A DNA stretch of 64,000 nucleotides from Cyanophora paradoxa (lineage: Eukaryota; Glaucocystophyceae; Cyanophorales; Cyanophoraceae), in assembly GCA_004431415.1 (NCBI GenBank), contig QPMI01000580.1, forward strand, positions 31,002 to 95,001, given 5' to 3'. Of the stretch, positions 10,201-22,465 are shown piece by piece. The first letter of the stretch is position 1. The number at the start of each line of letters is the position of its first letter. The position numbers were made by a program, and so were the translations under genes. The notes under the pieces were generated by a model. It saw only the letters and a list, made by a program, of their open reading frames with translations, did no database searches and was not told the DNA's origin.

Positions 10201-13200
10201 GTCGCCGCCGAGGAGGTGGATCTCGTCGATGATCACGAGGCCGACCTTCTTCACGTACGAGCGGTTCTGCCAGTGCCGCGAGACGCCGTCCCACTTCTCC
10301 GGCGTCGTGCAGATGACGTCGGCGTTCAGCAGCGCGTGCAGGTCCGGCGTCACGTCTGCCCAGCGTCGCGTGGCGTGAGGCGCGGGGCGGCAAGAGGTCG
10401 CGGGGAGGGGGCCGGGACGGGTGCACCGCCGGTGAGCTCGACAAGGCCCTTGCCGAGGCGGCCGGCGAGGCGGACCTTCCAGTCCTCCATCCGCTCCCGC
10501 ACCAGCGCCTTCAGCGGCCCGATGTAGATCACCTGCCCGCGTGTGAGACAGGCGCGGCGGAGCCGGGGCGGAGGGTGGAGCGGGGCCAGCGCGCGCCTTG
10601 CGGCCGGGGTGCTCGCGGAAGACGCGGAGCATGGCGAGCTCGGCGACGACGGTCTTGCCGGAGCCCGTGGGGGCCCCCAGCAGCACGTTCACGTCCGTGT
10701 GGTACAGCGTGTGGAACACCTGCCACGGCGAGCGAGCTCGAGGTCAGCCGACCCCGCGCGGGCGCAGCGCGGCTTGGAGCGCCTGGGTCTGGACGGGGTT
10801 GAAGTGGGAGAAGGTGTACAGCGACTCAAAGGTCGGGTCCTGGGCGCCGCGTGAGGGGCGAGGCGAAGGGAAGGGACGGAGGGGCGGGGGGACCTGGAGG
10901 GCGGAGCGGGGGAGCGGGGCGAGGTCGAGGAGGTCGGTTTGCGGCGGGTGCTTCTCCGGCAGGATCAGCTGCGGAGAGGGAGGAGGGGCGGCGTCAGGCG
11001 GGGCGGGGCGGGGCGGCTGGGCCGGGGGCGGGGCGGGCGCGGGGGCGGACGGAGGAGAGGGCGATCTCGGCGTGGGCCTCGGCGTGGAGCCAGCGGTCGG
11101 AGACGGCCCGCACGAAGTACTGCGGCGGCATCGGCTCGAAGAGCGGCACCGTGAAGTCCAGCGTCTGCGCCTCCTCCTTCGCCTTCTGCTCGCGTCGTCG
11201 GGTCGGCGCGGGCGTCGAGGCGCGGGGGGCGGGGGCGGGGGCGGGCCCTGTGGAGGAGGAAGTACTCGGAGTGGTAGATGTGCTCGTTCTCGGCGTCCTC
11301 CACCCAGATCCACCACCCCTCCGCGCTCCCGTGCTGCCGCTCGTTCCACTCGAACTCCGCCGTGATCGCTGCCGCCGCCCCGGGGCCTCGGCGGGCGGGC
11401 AGGATGCGGGCGGGGGCGGGCGGCTCACTGAGGACGACGCGGAGGACGGTGCGGGTGATGGGCTGAACGAGGGGGGAGAGGGCGAGGGCGGGGAACTGGC
11501 GGACGAGCTTGGCGATGCGGGGCCCGGCCGCCGGGTGGCTCACGAGGCGCCCGACCTCCGCCTCGCTCATGTCCCGCAGCCGCTCCACCGTCGCCTGCGG
11601 CCCGGCGCTCAGGCCGCGCGGGGCGCGCGCTTTGGCTTGCAATCGCGCACGCCGCGGGTCTCGAGCTTGACGATGACGTCGGGGGGCAGGATCTCGAACT
11701 GGCGGAGGGGCGTGTGGTCCGGCCAGACGCGCCGCTCGATGCACTTGCACAGCGTCAGCAGCTTGTCCGTGAGGCTCGTCCACCCCCGGCCCCGCACGAT
11801 CTCGAAGAGCGCCCGGCAGATGCTGCGCCAGCGCCTCAGCGCCCCGCCCCGCCCGGGGGCCCCGAGCAGCACGGCGGGCGGGCACCGGCCGGCGGACTGG
11901 ACGATGTAGGCGGTGTCGGTGATGAGGGTGAAGCTCTCGAGGAAGGCGCGCGCCACGTACGCCTGCAGCAGAATGCCTGGCCCCGCCCCGCGTCGGAGGG
12001 GCGGGGCGGGGCGGGGGCGGGGCTGGCTGGCGGGGCGGGGCGGACTGGTCTTGGCGCGCTCGGCGTCGAGGCCGTGCTTGGGGGGGTACTCGCACGCCTC
12101 GTGCAGCAGCCGCTCGAGCTGCCGGCGCGCGCATTGGCGCCTCAGAGGGCGGCGCTGGCCCAGCCCCGCCCCCCGCCCCCCGGCCCTCGCCCCGCACCTC
12201 GGGGAGCTCGTCGTCGCGGGTCTGCACGTGGGCGAACTCGTGCGCCGCCGCCACCAGCGAGATCAGCTCCGCCTCCGTCATGTGCTGCGAAGCCGCGTAA
12301 GGGCGGGGTCGCCGGGGCGGCGGCGGGGCGGGGGAGGGGCGGGGAGGGGCGGGCCTGCTTGAGGCGCTCGTTCCAGGCCTCGACGGTCTCGTTCTCGATG
12401 TAGTAGTGGGAGGCGACGCGCCCCAGCTCCGTCACCCCCAGCGCCCCGCTCTTCTCCCCGAACCGCAGCATCTGCCACGCCGGCGGCTCGGCCCGGCGAG
12501 CCGGCCGGGCCGAGGCGGGGCGGGGCGCCCTCGCGGCGGACCTGGCAGGCGTGGAGGCGCTTGGCGGCGAGCTCGACGAGCTCGCGGCGCTTCGCGGAGA
12601 GCGATGGGTCCATCTCCTTCTCGTGGTACGTGATCCCTGCGGGAGGCGCTGAGCGGCGGCTTTGACGCCCTTTCCCCTCATCCTCCTGCCGGGCGGACCG
12701 TAGACCATGGGGTTGCGCATCATGCGGACGTAGAGGTACGTGTACGAGATCCACTCGCACGCCTCCCGCACGTTCGTCACCGTCCCCAGCACGCACTCCG
12801 CGTTCAGGTGGTCCGCCAGCTTCTTGATGAACTGCGCCCGCCGCCCCGCCCGCGCCTCAGCGGGCGGGCGGGGAAGAGAGGGAGGGGCGCCCCGGGGCGG
12901 GCCTGGCTCTCGATGGGCATGGCGTGGTTGAGGAGGTCGAGGTAGTGCTTGAGCTTGTCGTGCGCCGTGATCAGGATCGCCTCCCCGCTCGTGTCGTACT
13001 GCGGCCGCCCCGCCCGCCCGAAGATCTGCCCCGCTCCCCGCTCAGGGCGAGCGAGAGGGGGCGGGGGGGCGGGCGGGGGCGGGCCTGCATGACGTCGAGC
13101 ATGGAAAGCTCCGTGAACGTCCCCTTCTGCGCGTCGTACACCTGCGCCGGCCCGCGAAGGTGAGCCCGGGCCGTCCGAAGGGGCGCGCCGGCCTCGGGGG

Positions 13201-16200
13201 CGCGCGCGCCTGGGTGCCCTTGATGACGACGGTGTGGGCGGGGAGGTTGACGCCCCACGCCAGCGTCGCCGTGCAGCAGAGCACCTGCCGCGGGGTCAGG
13301 GGGGAAGAAGAGGGCGGGGGGGGGGCGGGCGGGGCGGGGGCGGACGCGGAGGTGGCCGGAGGCGAAGAGGCGCTCGACGATGTTGCGGTCGGAGCGGAGC
13401 ATCCCCGCGTGGTGCAGCCCGATCCCTGCGGGGCGCGTCAGGCGAGGCGGCGGGGGAGCGGGGGGAGAAAACGGGCCGGAGACGCCGACGTCCTTGAGTT
13501 CGGTGTTGCGGGACTTGCCGAGCTCGCGCTGCAGCGCCGCGAGCCGCCTGGCCGCCTCGTCCGTGAAGCTCCCCTCGTCCTCCCCCTCGTCCAGCGCCTT
13601 GCCCCGCAGGAAGAGCGCTGCCGCCCCGTCAGCGGCCCCGCCGGCGGGGGCGGGAGCTGCGGGCGAGAGCCGCGCCGGTCTTCTGGTCGCGCTGGGCGAG
13701 CTCGCGGAGCATGCGCGCCGTCTTCCCCGTGTCCTTCCGCGAGTGCACGAAGACCATCACCTGCGGGGCGGGGCGGGGTCGCGGAGGGCGGGGAGGGCGG
13801 CGGCGGCGGGGGAGGGGGTAGGGCGGACCTGGTGGCCCCGCTGGAGGCTCTCGAGGACCTTCATGTAGCAGATGTCCCCGATGAGCTGCAGCCGCTTCGC
13901 CCCGTTCGCCTCGCTCACCCCGATGAACTGCTGCGCCAGCGGCACCGGCCGGTAGCTGTTGTCGAAGTAGTAGAGGCCCGTCTCCGGGTTCACCCTGCGG
14001 GCCCGGTCAGGCGGAGCTGGGCAGAGGGCGGGAGGCGGGCGGCGGGGGCGGCCTCGCCTGAGGAAGACAGCGACGTCGCGGTAGTTGGGGAGAGTGGCGG
14101 AGAGCCCCACGATGCGGATCATGCTCTGCGTGCTCTCCACCTGCCCCGCCGTGAGCGGCGCAGCGGGGAAGGGGAGCGGGGAGCGGGGAGGGGCCGGGCC
14201 ATGCGGAGGGTGCGGGCGACGAGGGTCTCGATGACGGGCCCGCGGTCGTCGGCGAGCAGGTGCACCTCGTCGATGATCAGCAACCGCACCAGCTGCCCGG
14301 GGGGGCTCAGACAAGCCAGGGCCGGCGGGGCGGGGCGGGCGGGGCGGACGGAGACGAGGCCGGTGTCGGAGGTCTTGCGGGTGATGACGTCCCACTTCTC
14401 CGGCGTCGTCACGATCACCTGCCCCGGGGTCAGCCGGCCGCCGGCGGCGGGCGCTGCCGGCCGCGGGGCAGGGGCGCGGGCCTGGGTCTCCTGGAGCTCC
14501 TTGCGGGTGAGCTGCATGTCCCCCGTCAGCTCTTTCACCGTCTGCGCCGCCGTCAGCGCGAAGGCGCCGCGTGCGCGAGGGGACCGGGGCGGGGCGGGGC
14601 GGGCCATGGAGAGGGGCGCCAGGCGCTCCGAGAACTTCTCGACGACCTCCGCAGCCAGCGCCTGCGCCCCGGGCGTGTGAGGGGGTCCGAGCGAAAGGAG
14701 GCGGGGCGGGCGGCGGGCCTTCATGGGGGCCACGTAGATGATCTTGAACTCGTCGCGGGCGAGCGCGCCCCGCACGATGTGCTGCCCCACCTGCCCCGCG
14801 AGAGGCCGTCAGGGGGGGTGCCAGGGGGGGTATGGAGGGGCGGGCCTCGTGGAGGATGGCGAGCATGGCGATGTTCGTCTTGCCGGCGCCTGCACGAGCC
14901 GCGCCGTCAGCGGCGGCGGAGGGGGAGGAGGAGGAGGAGGAGGGCGGGGGAACGCGCCGGTCGGGGCGCAGACGAGGAGGTTCTCGTTGGAGCGGTAGGC
15001 GGCGGGGTACAGCCGCGACTGGATCCGGTTGAGGCAGCGCATCCCCTGCGCCGGTGTGAGGCGAGGGCGGGGCCGGCGGACGTGGGTGGGGAGGGGCGGG
15101 GCGGACGTGGAAGGCGGGGCGGGCCCAGTCGTCCATCTCGGCTATCGGCACGAGGCGCTCCTTCCCGCCCATCGCCGACGGCACGCTCGGCGGGATGTGC
15201 ACCTCCTCGTACCCCTGCCGCAGGCTCAGGGCAGGCCCAGGGCCGGAGGGGCGGCGGGGCGGCGCCTTGAACTTCTTGGAGACGGTGCCCTCGGGGAGGG
15301 CCATCTTCTGGACGCCGCCGCCGACGGTGCCGGTGCCGAGGAGGGCGGCGGCGCGCGCGGGGGCCTCCCGCAGGTCCCGCTCCCGCTGCTCCCGCAGCGT
15401 CCGCGGGTCCGACTCCGCCCCCGCCGCCGCCGCCGCCAGGAACTCCGCCGCCGCCGACGCCGCCGCCGGGCCGTCCCCAGCCCCCGCCCGCCGCGCGGCG
15501 CGCTTCTCCTCCTTGCGCCGCAGCTTCCCCATCAGCCGCTCCGACTCGCTCTGGACGACCACCTGCGAGCCCAGCGCCGGGCCCTCCCGCCTCCCCCCGC
15601 CCCGCCCTGGGCGCCGCCGGCCGGCTGCTGGGCGGCGGCGCGGGCGGCGGCGGCCTGGGCGGCCTGGAGGGAGGGGCGGCGGAGATGGCCCATGCGATGA
15701 AGTCGAAGGCCTCGAAGCCGAGCAGGTCGAGCAGCGGGCCCTGGATCTCGTCGTCTGCGCGGGGTGGCGCGTCGGGCGGGGGCGGGTCGGGCCCCGGGGG
15801 CCCGGCGGGCTCGGGCGGACCGGAGGCGGGCTTGTTGAGGGTCTCGAGGAGCTGCTCGGCGAGCTCGAGGGGCGAGAAGAGGCCGCCGGCCCGCGAGCAG
15901 TGGTCCTCGCAGCGCAGCACCAGCTCCCGCCCCACCTCCCCGCCCATGCCCCCGGCCCCCTCGCCCCCACCCCGCGCCCCGCCCGACCCGGCATCCTGCG
16001 CGCGCGCAAACCGGCTCAGCGGGGCGCGGGAGGGCGCGGCGGGGAGCGGCGGGGCCGGCGGGGCGGACGGGCGGGGCGGCTGCGGGGCCTCGTAGTCGCT
16101 GTCGGGGAGGAGGAGGAGGAGCCGGCGGGGGCCCGCGCAGCTCCGGCAGGTCCTCGCCCCACTCGCGGTCCATCAGCGGGCCGCCGCGCGCCGCCGGCGC

Positions 16201-16919
16201 CGGCCCCGCGGCGGCCGCCCCCGTGCGCCACGCGTGGAGCTCGCCGGCGAGCTTCACGGCCTCCTTCGCCGCCGCCGGCGTGCACCCGGCGAAGAACTCG
16301 CGCAGCACGGACCTGCGCGGCGTCGGCGGGGCGCGGGCGGCGCGGCGGGGGCCCCGCGCACGCTTTGGCGTCGGGCGGGTCGTCGGGGTTCGCGTTGACG
16401 ACGTCGTACGCCATCTGGGCCGCCGTCCCCGCGTCCATCGCCTCCCCGCTGATCTCCCCGCCCACTTGCACGAAGCGCTCGAACTTCCTCCGCACCTCCC
16501 GCTCGTCCGCGCGGCCTGCCGCCGGCGGGCGGTTCATACGCGAAGGCTCAGATTGCGCTCCATCGGCGCAGGGCGGCGCGCACCTTCCACGCCTCTTGCA
16601 AATTCCTTCCACGACCATCCCGGCGTCTCAGGGCCGTCCGAGATGCCGGCCGACCTGCGGATGAAGCGGTCATGCGTGGCGGGGTCCGGTAGGAGATCGC
16701 AGCGCCGGGCGGACCTCAGCCGGCGCTGTATGATCTGCAGGCGCTCTACATATGCGCTCTCGAGATCGAAGTCCGCGCGATCCGTGAGGAAGGCCCGGAG
16801 TGCGCCCGACAGCCGTGGGCGCTGAGCGCGCGTGAGCCGAGCGGCGAGGGCGCGCAGCACCAGCTCACCTCGCTCACGACCGCCACAGCGGCGGCGGGGC
16901 GCTTCCCCGCGGCCGCCAT
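7286..16919 (-). CDS. ASCC3: ASCC3-type Ski2-like helicase (two helicase cassettes)
   Basis: This very intron-rich gene encodes a large Ski2-like RNA helicase. Exon 1 (16869-16919) starts MAAAGKRP and splices to [11 protein letters not shown], matching the family N-terminus. Cassette 1 has LNRIQS, APTGAGKTN (split by an intron), [19 protein letters not shown] and [11 protein letters not shown]. Cassette 2 has [42 protein letters not shown] and [12 protein letters not shown]. Sec63-type domains follow each cassette, and the C-terminus contains [11 protein letters not shown]. That GLDQQYD ending, with [10 protein letters not shown] and ESTQSMIRI, fits ASCC3 (yeast Slh1/Rqt2) better than the spliceosomal Brr2. 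ASCC3 splits collided ribosomes in the RQT complex and aids alkylation-damage repair. A (CT)n run lies just upstream of the ATG. The exons read without a frameshift wherever I followed them. Confidence 0.9.
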
Positions 16920-17111
16920 CTCTCTCTCTCTCTAGATCTCTTGCTCGTCGCTGCGGCCCGAACAACCGCGGGCTCGATTCCGGATGAGGAGATTACCCCG
17001 TGAGGCCCAATTTCGAAAGGACCACACGCGTCGACGTCGGACCCATGCTCGATCTCGAATCACATTGAGACACGTAGGGGGGCGTTCAGGGGGGCGGTGG
17101 GGGAGGCGAGG

Positions 17112-18718
17112 CTAGGCGAGGAGGTGGCCGCGGAGGGTGGTGACGGCGCGGCCCTTGATGAGCACGCGCCCGCCCTCCCCCAGCTCCACCTCCAGCTCGC
17201 CCCCGCGGGCGCTCGCCTGCCGCCCCGGGCCCCGTCCCCGTCAGGCGCCAGGCAGGACCGGGCGGCGGGGCGGCGTGGTGGCGGGCCTGGTGCGCCCGCA
17301 TGGAGTGCTTGCCGAGCCGCTCGCCCCAGAACGGCGCCAGCACGCAGTGCGCGCTCCCCGTCACCTGCCCCCGCGTCGGAAGAAGCTCCGCGCCGGGAGG
17401 GGAGGCCCGACTCACCGGGTCCTCCTCGATGCCGCAGCGCGGCCCTGGGCGCGCGCGTCACGCCTCGGCCTTCAACGCGCGGGGCGGGCGGGCGGGCGGG
17501 CGCCGCGCGCACCGAAGAACCGACTGACAAAGTCCTCCCTGGGCCCCGAGCTCGGCGCCGTCACGATGATACCCCTGCCGCGCCTCAGGGGGGCGGGCGG
17601 GACGGGGGTACGGGGCGGCGCGCCTGCACACGATGTCGTTGAGGACGGCCGAGCTCGGCTTCAGGCCGCTCCGCACGAGCCTCTCGTCCTCGATCTGTAC
17701 CCCGGCCCGCGCGTCGGCGGTGCGGAGGAAGGGGGGGGGGGGGGGGACGGGGCGGGCGGGGTACCAGGACGAGGACGTCCTCGCCGCCGTGCCAGACGTC
17801 GGCGATGGCCCTGCGGGGCACGCCGAGGCCCTGGGCGAGCACGTCCAGCACCTTCTCCTTCAGCCTCGCCTCCATCTGGGGCCCCCGGCGGGGTCGGGCG
17901 GCGGGGGCGGGGGGCGGGGCGGGGGCGGGCGGACGGGGCGGGGCGGGGCGGCGGGGAAGTCGAGGACGATGAGGTCGCCCTCGCGGCGGGCGGTGAGGAC
18001 GCCGCTGCGCGTGTGGAAGCGTGCCGCCTCGCCCCGCGCCAGGTGGCCCTCCTCCCACAGCACGTGGCTCGCCGCCAGCGTCGCGTGCCCGCACAGGTTC
18101 ACCTCCACCTGCGCCCCGCCCCGCCCCGCGTCGAAGGGCGCCCGCCGCGCGCTCCCGCTAGCGGGCGCGGCGGCGCGGGGGCGGACCGTGGGCGTGAGCC
18201 AGCGGAGGCTGAAGCCGTCAGGCCGCTTCTGCACGAACGCCGTCTCGCTCAGATTCATCTCTCGGGCCACGAGCGCCATCCAAGCGTCGTCCCGAGCCGC
18301 CGGAAGCACGACCACCGCCGCCGGGTTGCCGCCTGAGCGCCGACGCGCGCCCGGTCAGCGACGCGAGAGTCGTGCCGGGACCCAAACCCGTGCGATCGGT
18401 GCGCGGCAGTCGATCCGAGAGTGGCAACCGACCGGCACGCGGCAACCGACCGGCGCGCGGCGGCCGACCGGCGTATGCCTAGGCGGACGCTGGCGTACCA
18501 TAGGCGCACTGCGCGAGGGCAAATTAGCTAGGGCGTGCTCGTGGGAAAGGCGTCGTGAGTACCTGAGTGAAGGCATCGACGACGACGACGGGCTGGCCGG
18601 GCTTCTTCTTCGGTGCCGGCTTGGAGCGCCAGTTTGCCAAGAGCGCGCCGGTAGCGGCCGCAGCCAGCAAAGGCAGTATTGCGTGCGTCGCAAAGTTCAC
18701 CGGGGTGTTCTCTTTCAT
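17112..18718 (-). CDS. PhzF-family isomerase/epimerase-like protein
   Basis: PhzF-fold enzymes have two pseudo-symmetric halves with a catalytic Glu between them. The exons give NPAAVVVLP, then MNLSETAF (catalytic Glu), FSLRWLTPT and NLCGHATLAASHVLW in the first half. The second half has VTGSAHCVLAPFW, HSMRAHQA, GGRVLIKGRAV and a final HLLA, with the stop at 17112-17114. The first exon (ATG at 18716-18718) encodes a hydrophobic stretch, ILPLLAAAATGALLANW, before PVVVVDAFTQ, so a membrane anchor or targeting segment is possible. I could not settle the frame of its first intron. Substrates of eukaryotic members are mostly unknown. The gene ends about 190 bp upstream of the ASCC3 start, on the same strand. 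Confidence 0.83.
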
Positions 18719-18925
18719 CGATCAAATTGTTTTGGGCGGTGCGGGTACGCGATCGATGCAGCGGCCCCGGACGGAGTCGAGCCCAGAAATCTAGCAAGAG
18801 GGCAGAAAAGCTCCTCTCGCACCTCTTTGCGGAGCCAAACAGCTCCTCGCGCGCAATTGAACAGCTTTTGCTCTCTTAACAGTTCCAGTGAGGGGAGCTA
18901 GAGTGGCCGACGCAAGCTTCGCAGC

Positions 18926-19874
18926 ATGGCCGACGCAAGCTTCGGAGCGGATGCGTTGGATGCAGTGCGTTGCCAATGCTGATTGCTATGGCATCAAATG
19001 GAAGCCCCGCAAGCGCCCGCTTGGCCGTGTTTGCCGAGAGGCTTTTTTGGTCCAGCGGCGGCAGCCAGCGACCATAGCGGCCGGCCGAGTGCCCTATAGC
19101 TTCCTCTGGCACATGGCAGCACGCCTGACCGCGCCGCCCGCAGGACGACCAAATCTACTCAGCACCGCCAGTGCTGAGGAAACCTCGGCCACGGTCCGCC
19201 AAAGGGCGCCAAAGAGAGCTGGACCCTGTCGGCTCAATCAGCTCCAACAACGGGCGGATCGGTGGCGCGCTGCCGATGCCGCTCGTAGTTCCGCGTCTGG
19301 ACTCACCGCTCTCTGAATCGCTCTCCGGGCTGGAAGACGACCGGCCGACAGTCCGCAACAGCTCCTCTCTAGCCAGCTTAGGGTCCCCGTGCGACCCGGA
19401 CGGAGACGATGCGGCGGCCGCGCCGGACTGCGGCCGCAGCGAGTCCCCGTCGGCTGCCCGCGAGCGGCGGCACCGGCTCCTGTATCGCGGCTGCGACGTG
19501 CCTCCGAGCGCGCGCTCCGCCCCCCTGCGCGGTCTCTCGGCCTCGCCCGTCCCCCCGTCCTCCCCCACCCCCGGGGGGCGCCGGCCCCTGTCCCGCGCCG
19601 CGCAGCCCGGCGAGGGGCCCTCGCCGTCCCCGCCGCCGGCGGTGGGCCGGAGCGCGGAGCTACCGCCGCGGCCGTCGACGGCGTCGGGGAGCCGGCCGGG
19701 GGCGGGGCGCCTGCGGCTGCTGCGCAGCGTCGAGGTCGCCAAGAAGATGGAGGAGATGACCTTCGAGGACTACGAGGCGCGCCCCCGCCCCGCCCGCCCC
19801 GCCCCGCCCCCGCTGACGCCCCGCCCCCGCAGGCCATGAAGGAGATGGGCGAGATCAACTTCGGCGGCGAGTAG
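18926..19874 (+). CDS. Serine/proline-rich protein of unknown function, three exons
   Basis: Exons 18926-18964, 19144-19776 and 19833-19874 join in frame to give 237 residues, starting MADASFGADAL and ending MKEMGEINFGGE. Intron 1 is GT-AG with a GTGCG donor and intron 2 is GC-AG. The middle is low-complexity (Ser, Pro, Arg, Asp) and probably disordered, with SISSNNGRIGGALPM and a short helical-looking VAKKMEEMTFEDYE near the end. I do not recognise the family. The 16-bp sequence GCCGACGCAAGCTTCG occurs twice around the start codon (near 18905 and 18929). The exon model is convincing; the function is unknown. Confidence 0.6.
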
Positions 19875-20109
19875 CGCAGTCCTCCGGCGGGGCCCAGCAG
19901 TAGGCGCGTAATCGATGAAATCAGGGGCCTCCCGAACTTTCGCCGAGCTCCGACTGCGCTGGCCCAGTAGAAACAGATGAAGCGCATTAATTTGAATATC
20001 ACTGTCCCCACAATCTTTTAAAAATTTGACATACATAGATACATAGAAACGTTAACAGACCAGCTCAACAAAGACCCCGCGTTCCAGACAGCAACGGCGC
20101 GGCCTGATC

Positions 20110-20152
20110 AGGGCACGCGGGGGGGAGGGGGAGGGGGGGGGGGGGGGGAGGC
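20110..20152. repeat. G-rich homopolymer tract
   Basis: A run of G interrupted by a few A lies between the convergent serine-rich and F-box genes. It could form a G-quadruplex; I see nothing else here. Confidence 0.6.
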
Positions 20153-20246
20153 GGCGGACTGCCAGACTGTCAGCGGAATGCGGGCCCCGGCGGGGGCGGC
20201 GGGGGCGCACGGGACCGGAGGGGCCGAGGCGTGGGGGGCGGGGGCC

Positions 20247-22133
20247 CTAGAGGAGGACGGCCCTGGGGAAGAGGGCGCGGAAGTGGCGCTGGACGGTGCG
20301 CCAGGCGCGGCACATCGCGTCCCCCCGCAGGCCCTCCCCCGGGAGCAGCGAGGCAACGAGGCGCGAGCCGTCCCCGAGGCGGCAGCCCTCCGCGAGGCCC
20401 CGCAGCGGCCCCAGCACCGCCTCCGCCCCCGCCTCGTCGTCGAAGGGCACCCGCAGGCCGCTCACCGCCTCCAGCGCGGGGCAGGCGGCGAGGGCGCCGG
20501 CGACGGCGGCGAGGGCGTGCCGGGCAGGTGCAGCTCGCGCAGCCGCGGGCAGGCCGGCAGGGCGGCGAGCGTCGCCGTCGGCTCGCGGCCCATGTCGGCG
20601 TAACGGAGCTCGACGAGCGCCGGCCCCGCGTCGTGGAGCAGCGCGGCCAGAGCCGCGTCAGCCGCGCGCCCCGCGGATCCGGCGGCGGGGGCGGGGGGCG
20701 GGGGCGGCCCCCTCACCGAGGACGAGGCGGAGGGCGACGAGGGAGCGGGCGGAGAGGGCGCCGAGGGCGCCGGCGAGGGCGCGGAAGACGGCGGGGCAGG
20801 GGGCGGCGTCTGGGCAGGGGCGGCCCGGCTCGAGGGCGAGGCCGAGCTCGCGGAGCCTCTCCAGGGGCCTCAGCGCCAGCCACAGAACATCCGGGCTGAC
20901 CCTCGCCGGCTCCCGCGGGGGCGTGTGGCGCCCGCAGATGCTCACCTCCAGGGGCCCCGCCTCCGCCTCCTCCCGCAGCAGCTGCGCGGGGCCTCGGCAA
21001 GCGCCGGCCGGGGCTGGTGGCGGGGGCCAGCGGGGCCGCGCGCACGGCGGTGCCGACGGCGAGCTGGAGCTTCTCGAGGGAGGTCAGGCGGCCGAGCGCC
21101 GGCAGCTCCCCCACGTGGAAGCCATCCGCCCCGCTGCTCGAAATCAGAGGCGGCGGCGCGGCGGGGGCATCGGAGGGGCGCACAATGAGACGCGGAGCTT
21201 CCGCAGGCGCCGGGCGGCGGGCCCCGCCGCGAAGGCCTCGAAGCCGCGCGCGCTCTCGTGTGGACGCGCCGGCGGGGCGTGGTAGGGGCTGGGGGCGGCG
21301 TGGCGCCCGGGCGGCTCCAGCTCCAGGTCCAGCTCCTCGAGCGCCGGGTGCGACGCGAAGGCGGCGAGGGCCGCCCCGTCCCGCAGCCGCACGGCGGCGG
21401 AGCGGAGCGCGGGGAAGGCGGCCGGGAGGGCGGCCGCCGCCTCCTCCAGCACGAGGGGCAGCCGCAGCCGCTCGAGCCGCGGGAAGCAGGCCAGCAGCCG
21501 CACGAGCTCGCGCGGCGCCGGCGTGCTCGAGCTCTCCTGCTCGAGGACGACGCTCTTCAGCGTCTGGCGGGCGCCGCCGCCCCCCTCGCTGGCGCTCAGC
21601 GCGCCGAGCACAGCCGTAGCGAGGCCCGCCAGCTCGTTGCCCGAGGCCTTGATGAGCAAGCCGCCGAGGCCTCCGCTGCACGCCGAGCAAGCCGAGAACA
21701 GCGACACGACGGCTCCGTGAATCTCAGGCGCGTCGCGGGCCCGCGGCGGAGGAGGCTGGGTTTGGATTTCCACCTCCAGCATCGGGTGTACGTCTAACGT
21801 GATGGGCCGCATGCCGGCAGGCCGCCTCAGCTGAGCTGCAAAGCGTACGATCTGTTCGTCGCTCCTCACTCTAAGCCGAATCGTGCGCCACGCGACCGCG
21901 TCGACGACATCGCGCATCTTCTTGCTGACTAATCGCAGGCGCGATGCCTGAATGAACCCGAGCTGCTGCATCACCTCCCCGAGCGCGTCGCGGTGCAGCT
22001 CGTCGAGCTGCGGGGGTGACTCGGAGCTCGCTATCGCCGCGGAGTCGGCGTGCTGGAGCTGAGCCGAGCTCGTATCAGCCTCCGCCAGCTCGCCCGCGGT
22101 CCTCGCACGCTTCTGCGCTCGCTCGCCCTCCAT
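20247..22133 (-). CDS. F-box-like protein with leucine-rich C-terminal repeats
   Basis: The first ATG in the large first exon is at 22131-22133 (MEGERAQKRAR). Residues about 43-82 resemble an F-box: PQLDELHRDALGEVMQQLGF, then RLRLVSKKMRDVVD. Downstream, over several exons, are irregular leucine-rich segments such as PRLERLRLPL, HPALEELDLEL, LTSLEKLQLAVG, LERLRELGLAL and CPRLRELHLPG, typical of an LRR solenoid. The last exon ends FRALFPRAVLL with the stop at 20247. F-box/LRR proteins recruit substrates to SCF ubiquitin ligases, so with the OTU and JAMM genes this is a third ubiquitin-pathway candidate nearby; this looks like coincidence, not an operon. The F-box is weak and could be another helical bundle. 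Confidence 0.6.
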
Positions 22134-22465
22134 GCGTTCGCCTAGAGGACAGGATGTGCGTGTGCACAGCTCGGCCCGCGACAGATCGAACGCCTCTGTC
22201 CGGTCAAAGCGTTCGCCTTGGCAATCAGCGGTCAGAATGCAGTCAGCTGCAGCCTGCAAATCACGCGTACCCCTCGCTGCCTTGCAACTTCAAGTTGCAA
22301 GTCCGCCGTCTCCGCGGTTGGCCCCCAGCCGGGGTGCTAATCTGAAGCATGGACCTGGGGCGAACTCATTCCGGGCCCCCGGGGTCAGCGGCGCACTACA
22401 TGTACAGAGCAGAGGTCCGCACTGCAGACACAGCCGGCCATCCCCGTCCTCCGCATCGCTGAAGC

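Noticed and set aside
7286-16919. Spliceosomal helicase Brr2 (SNRNP200)
   Set aside because: Same architecture, but the N-terminus ([11 protein letters not shown]), [10 protein letters not shown] and the C-terminal GLDQQYD fit ASCC3.
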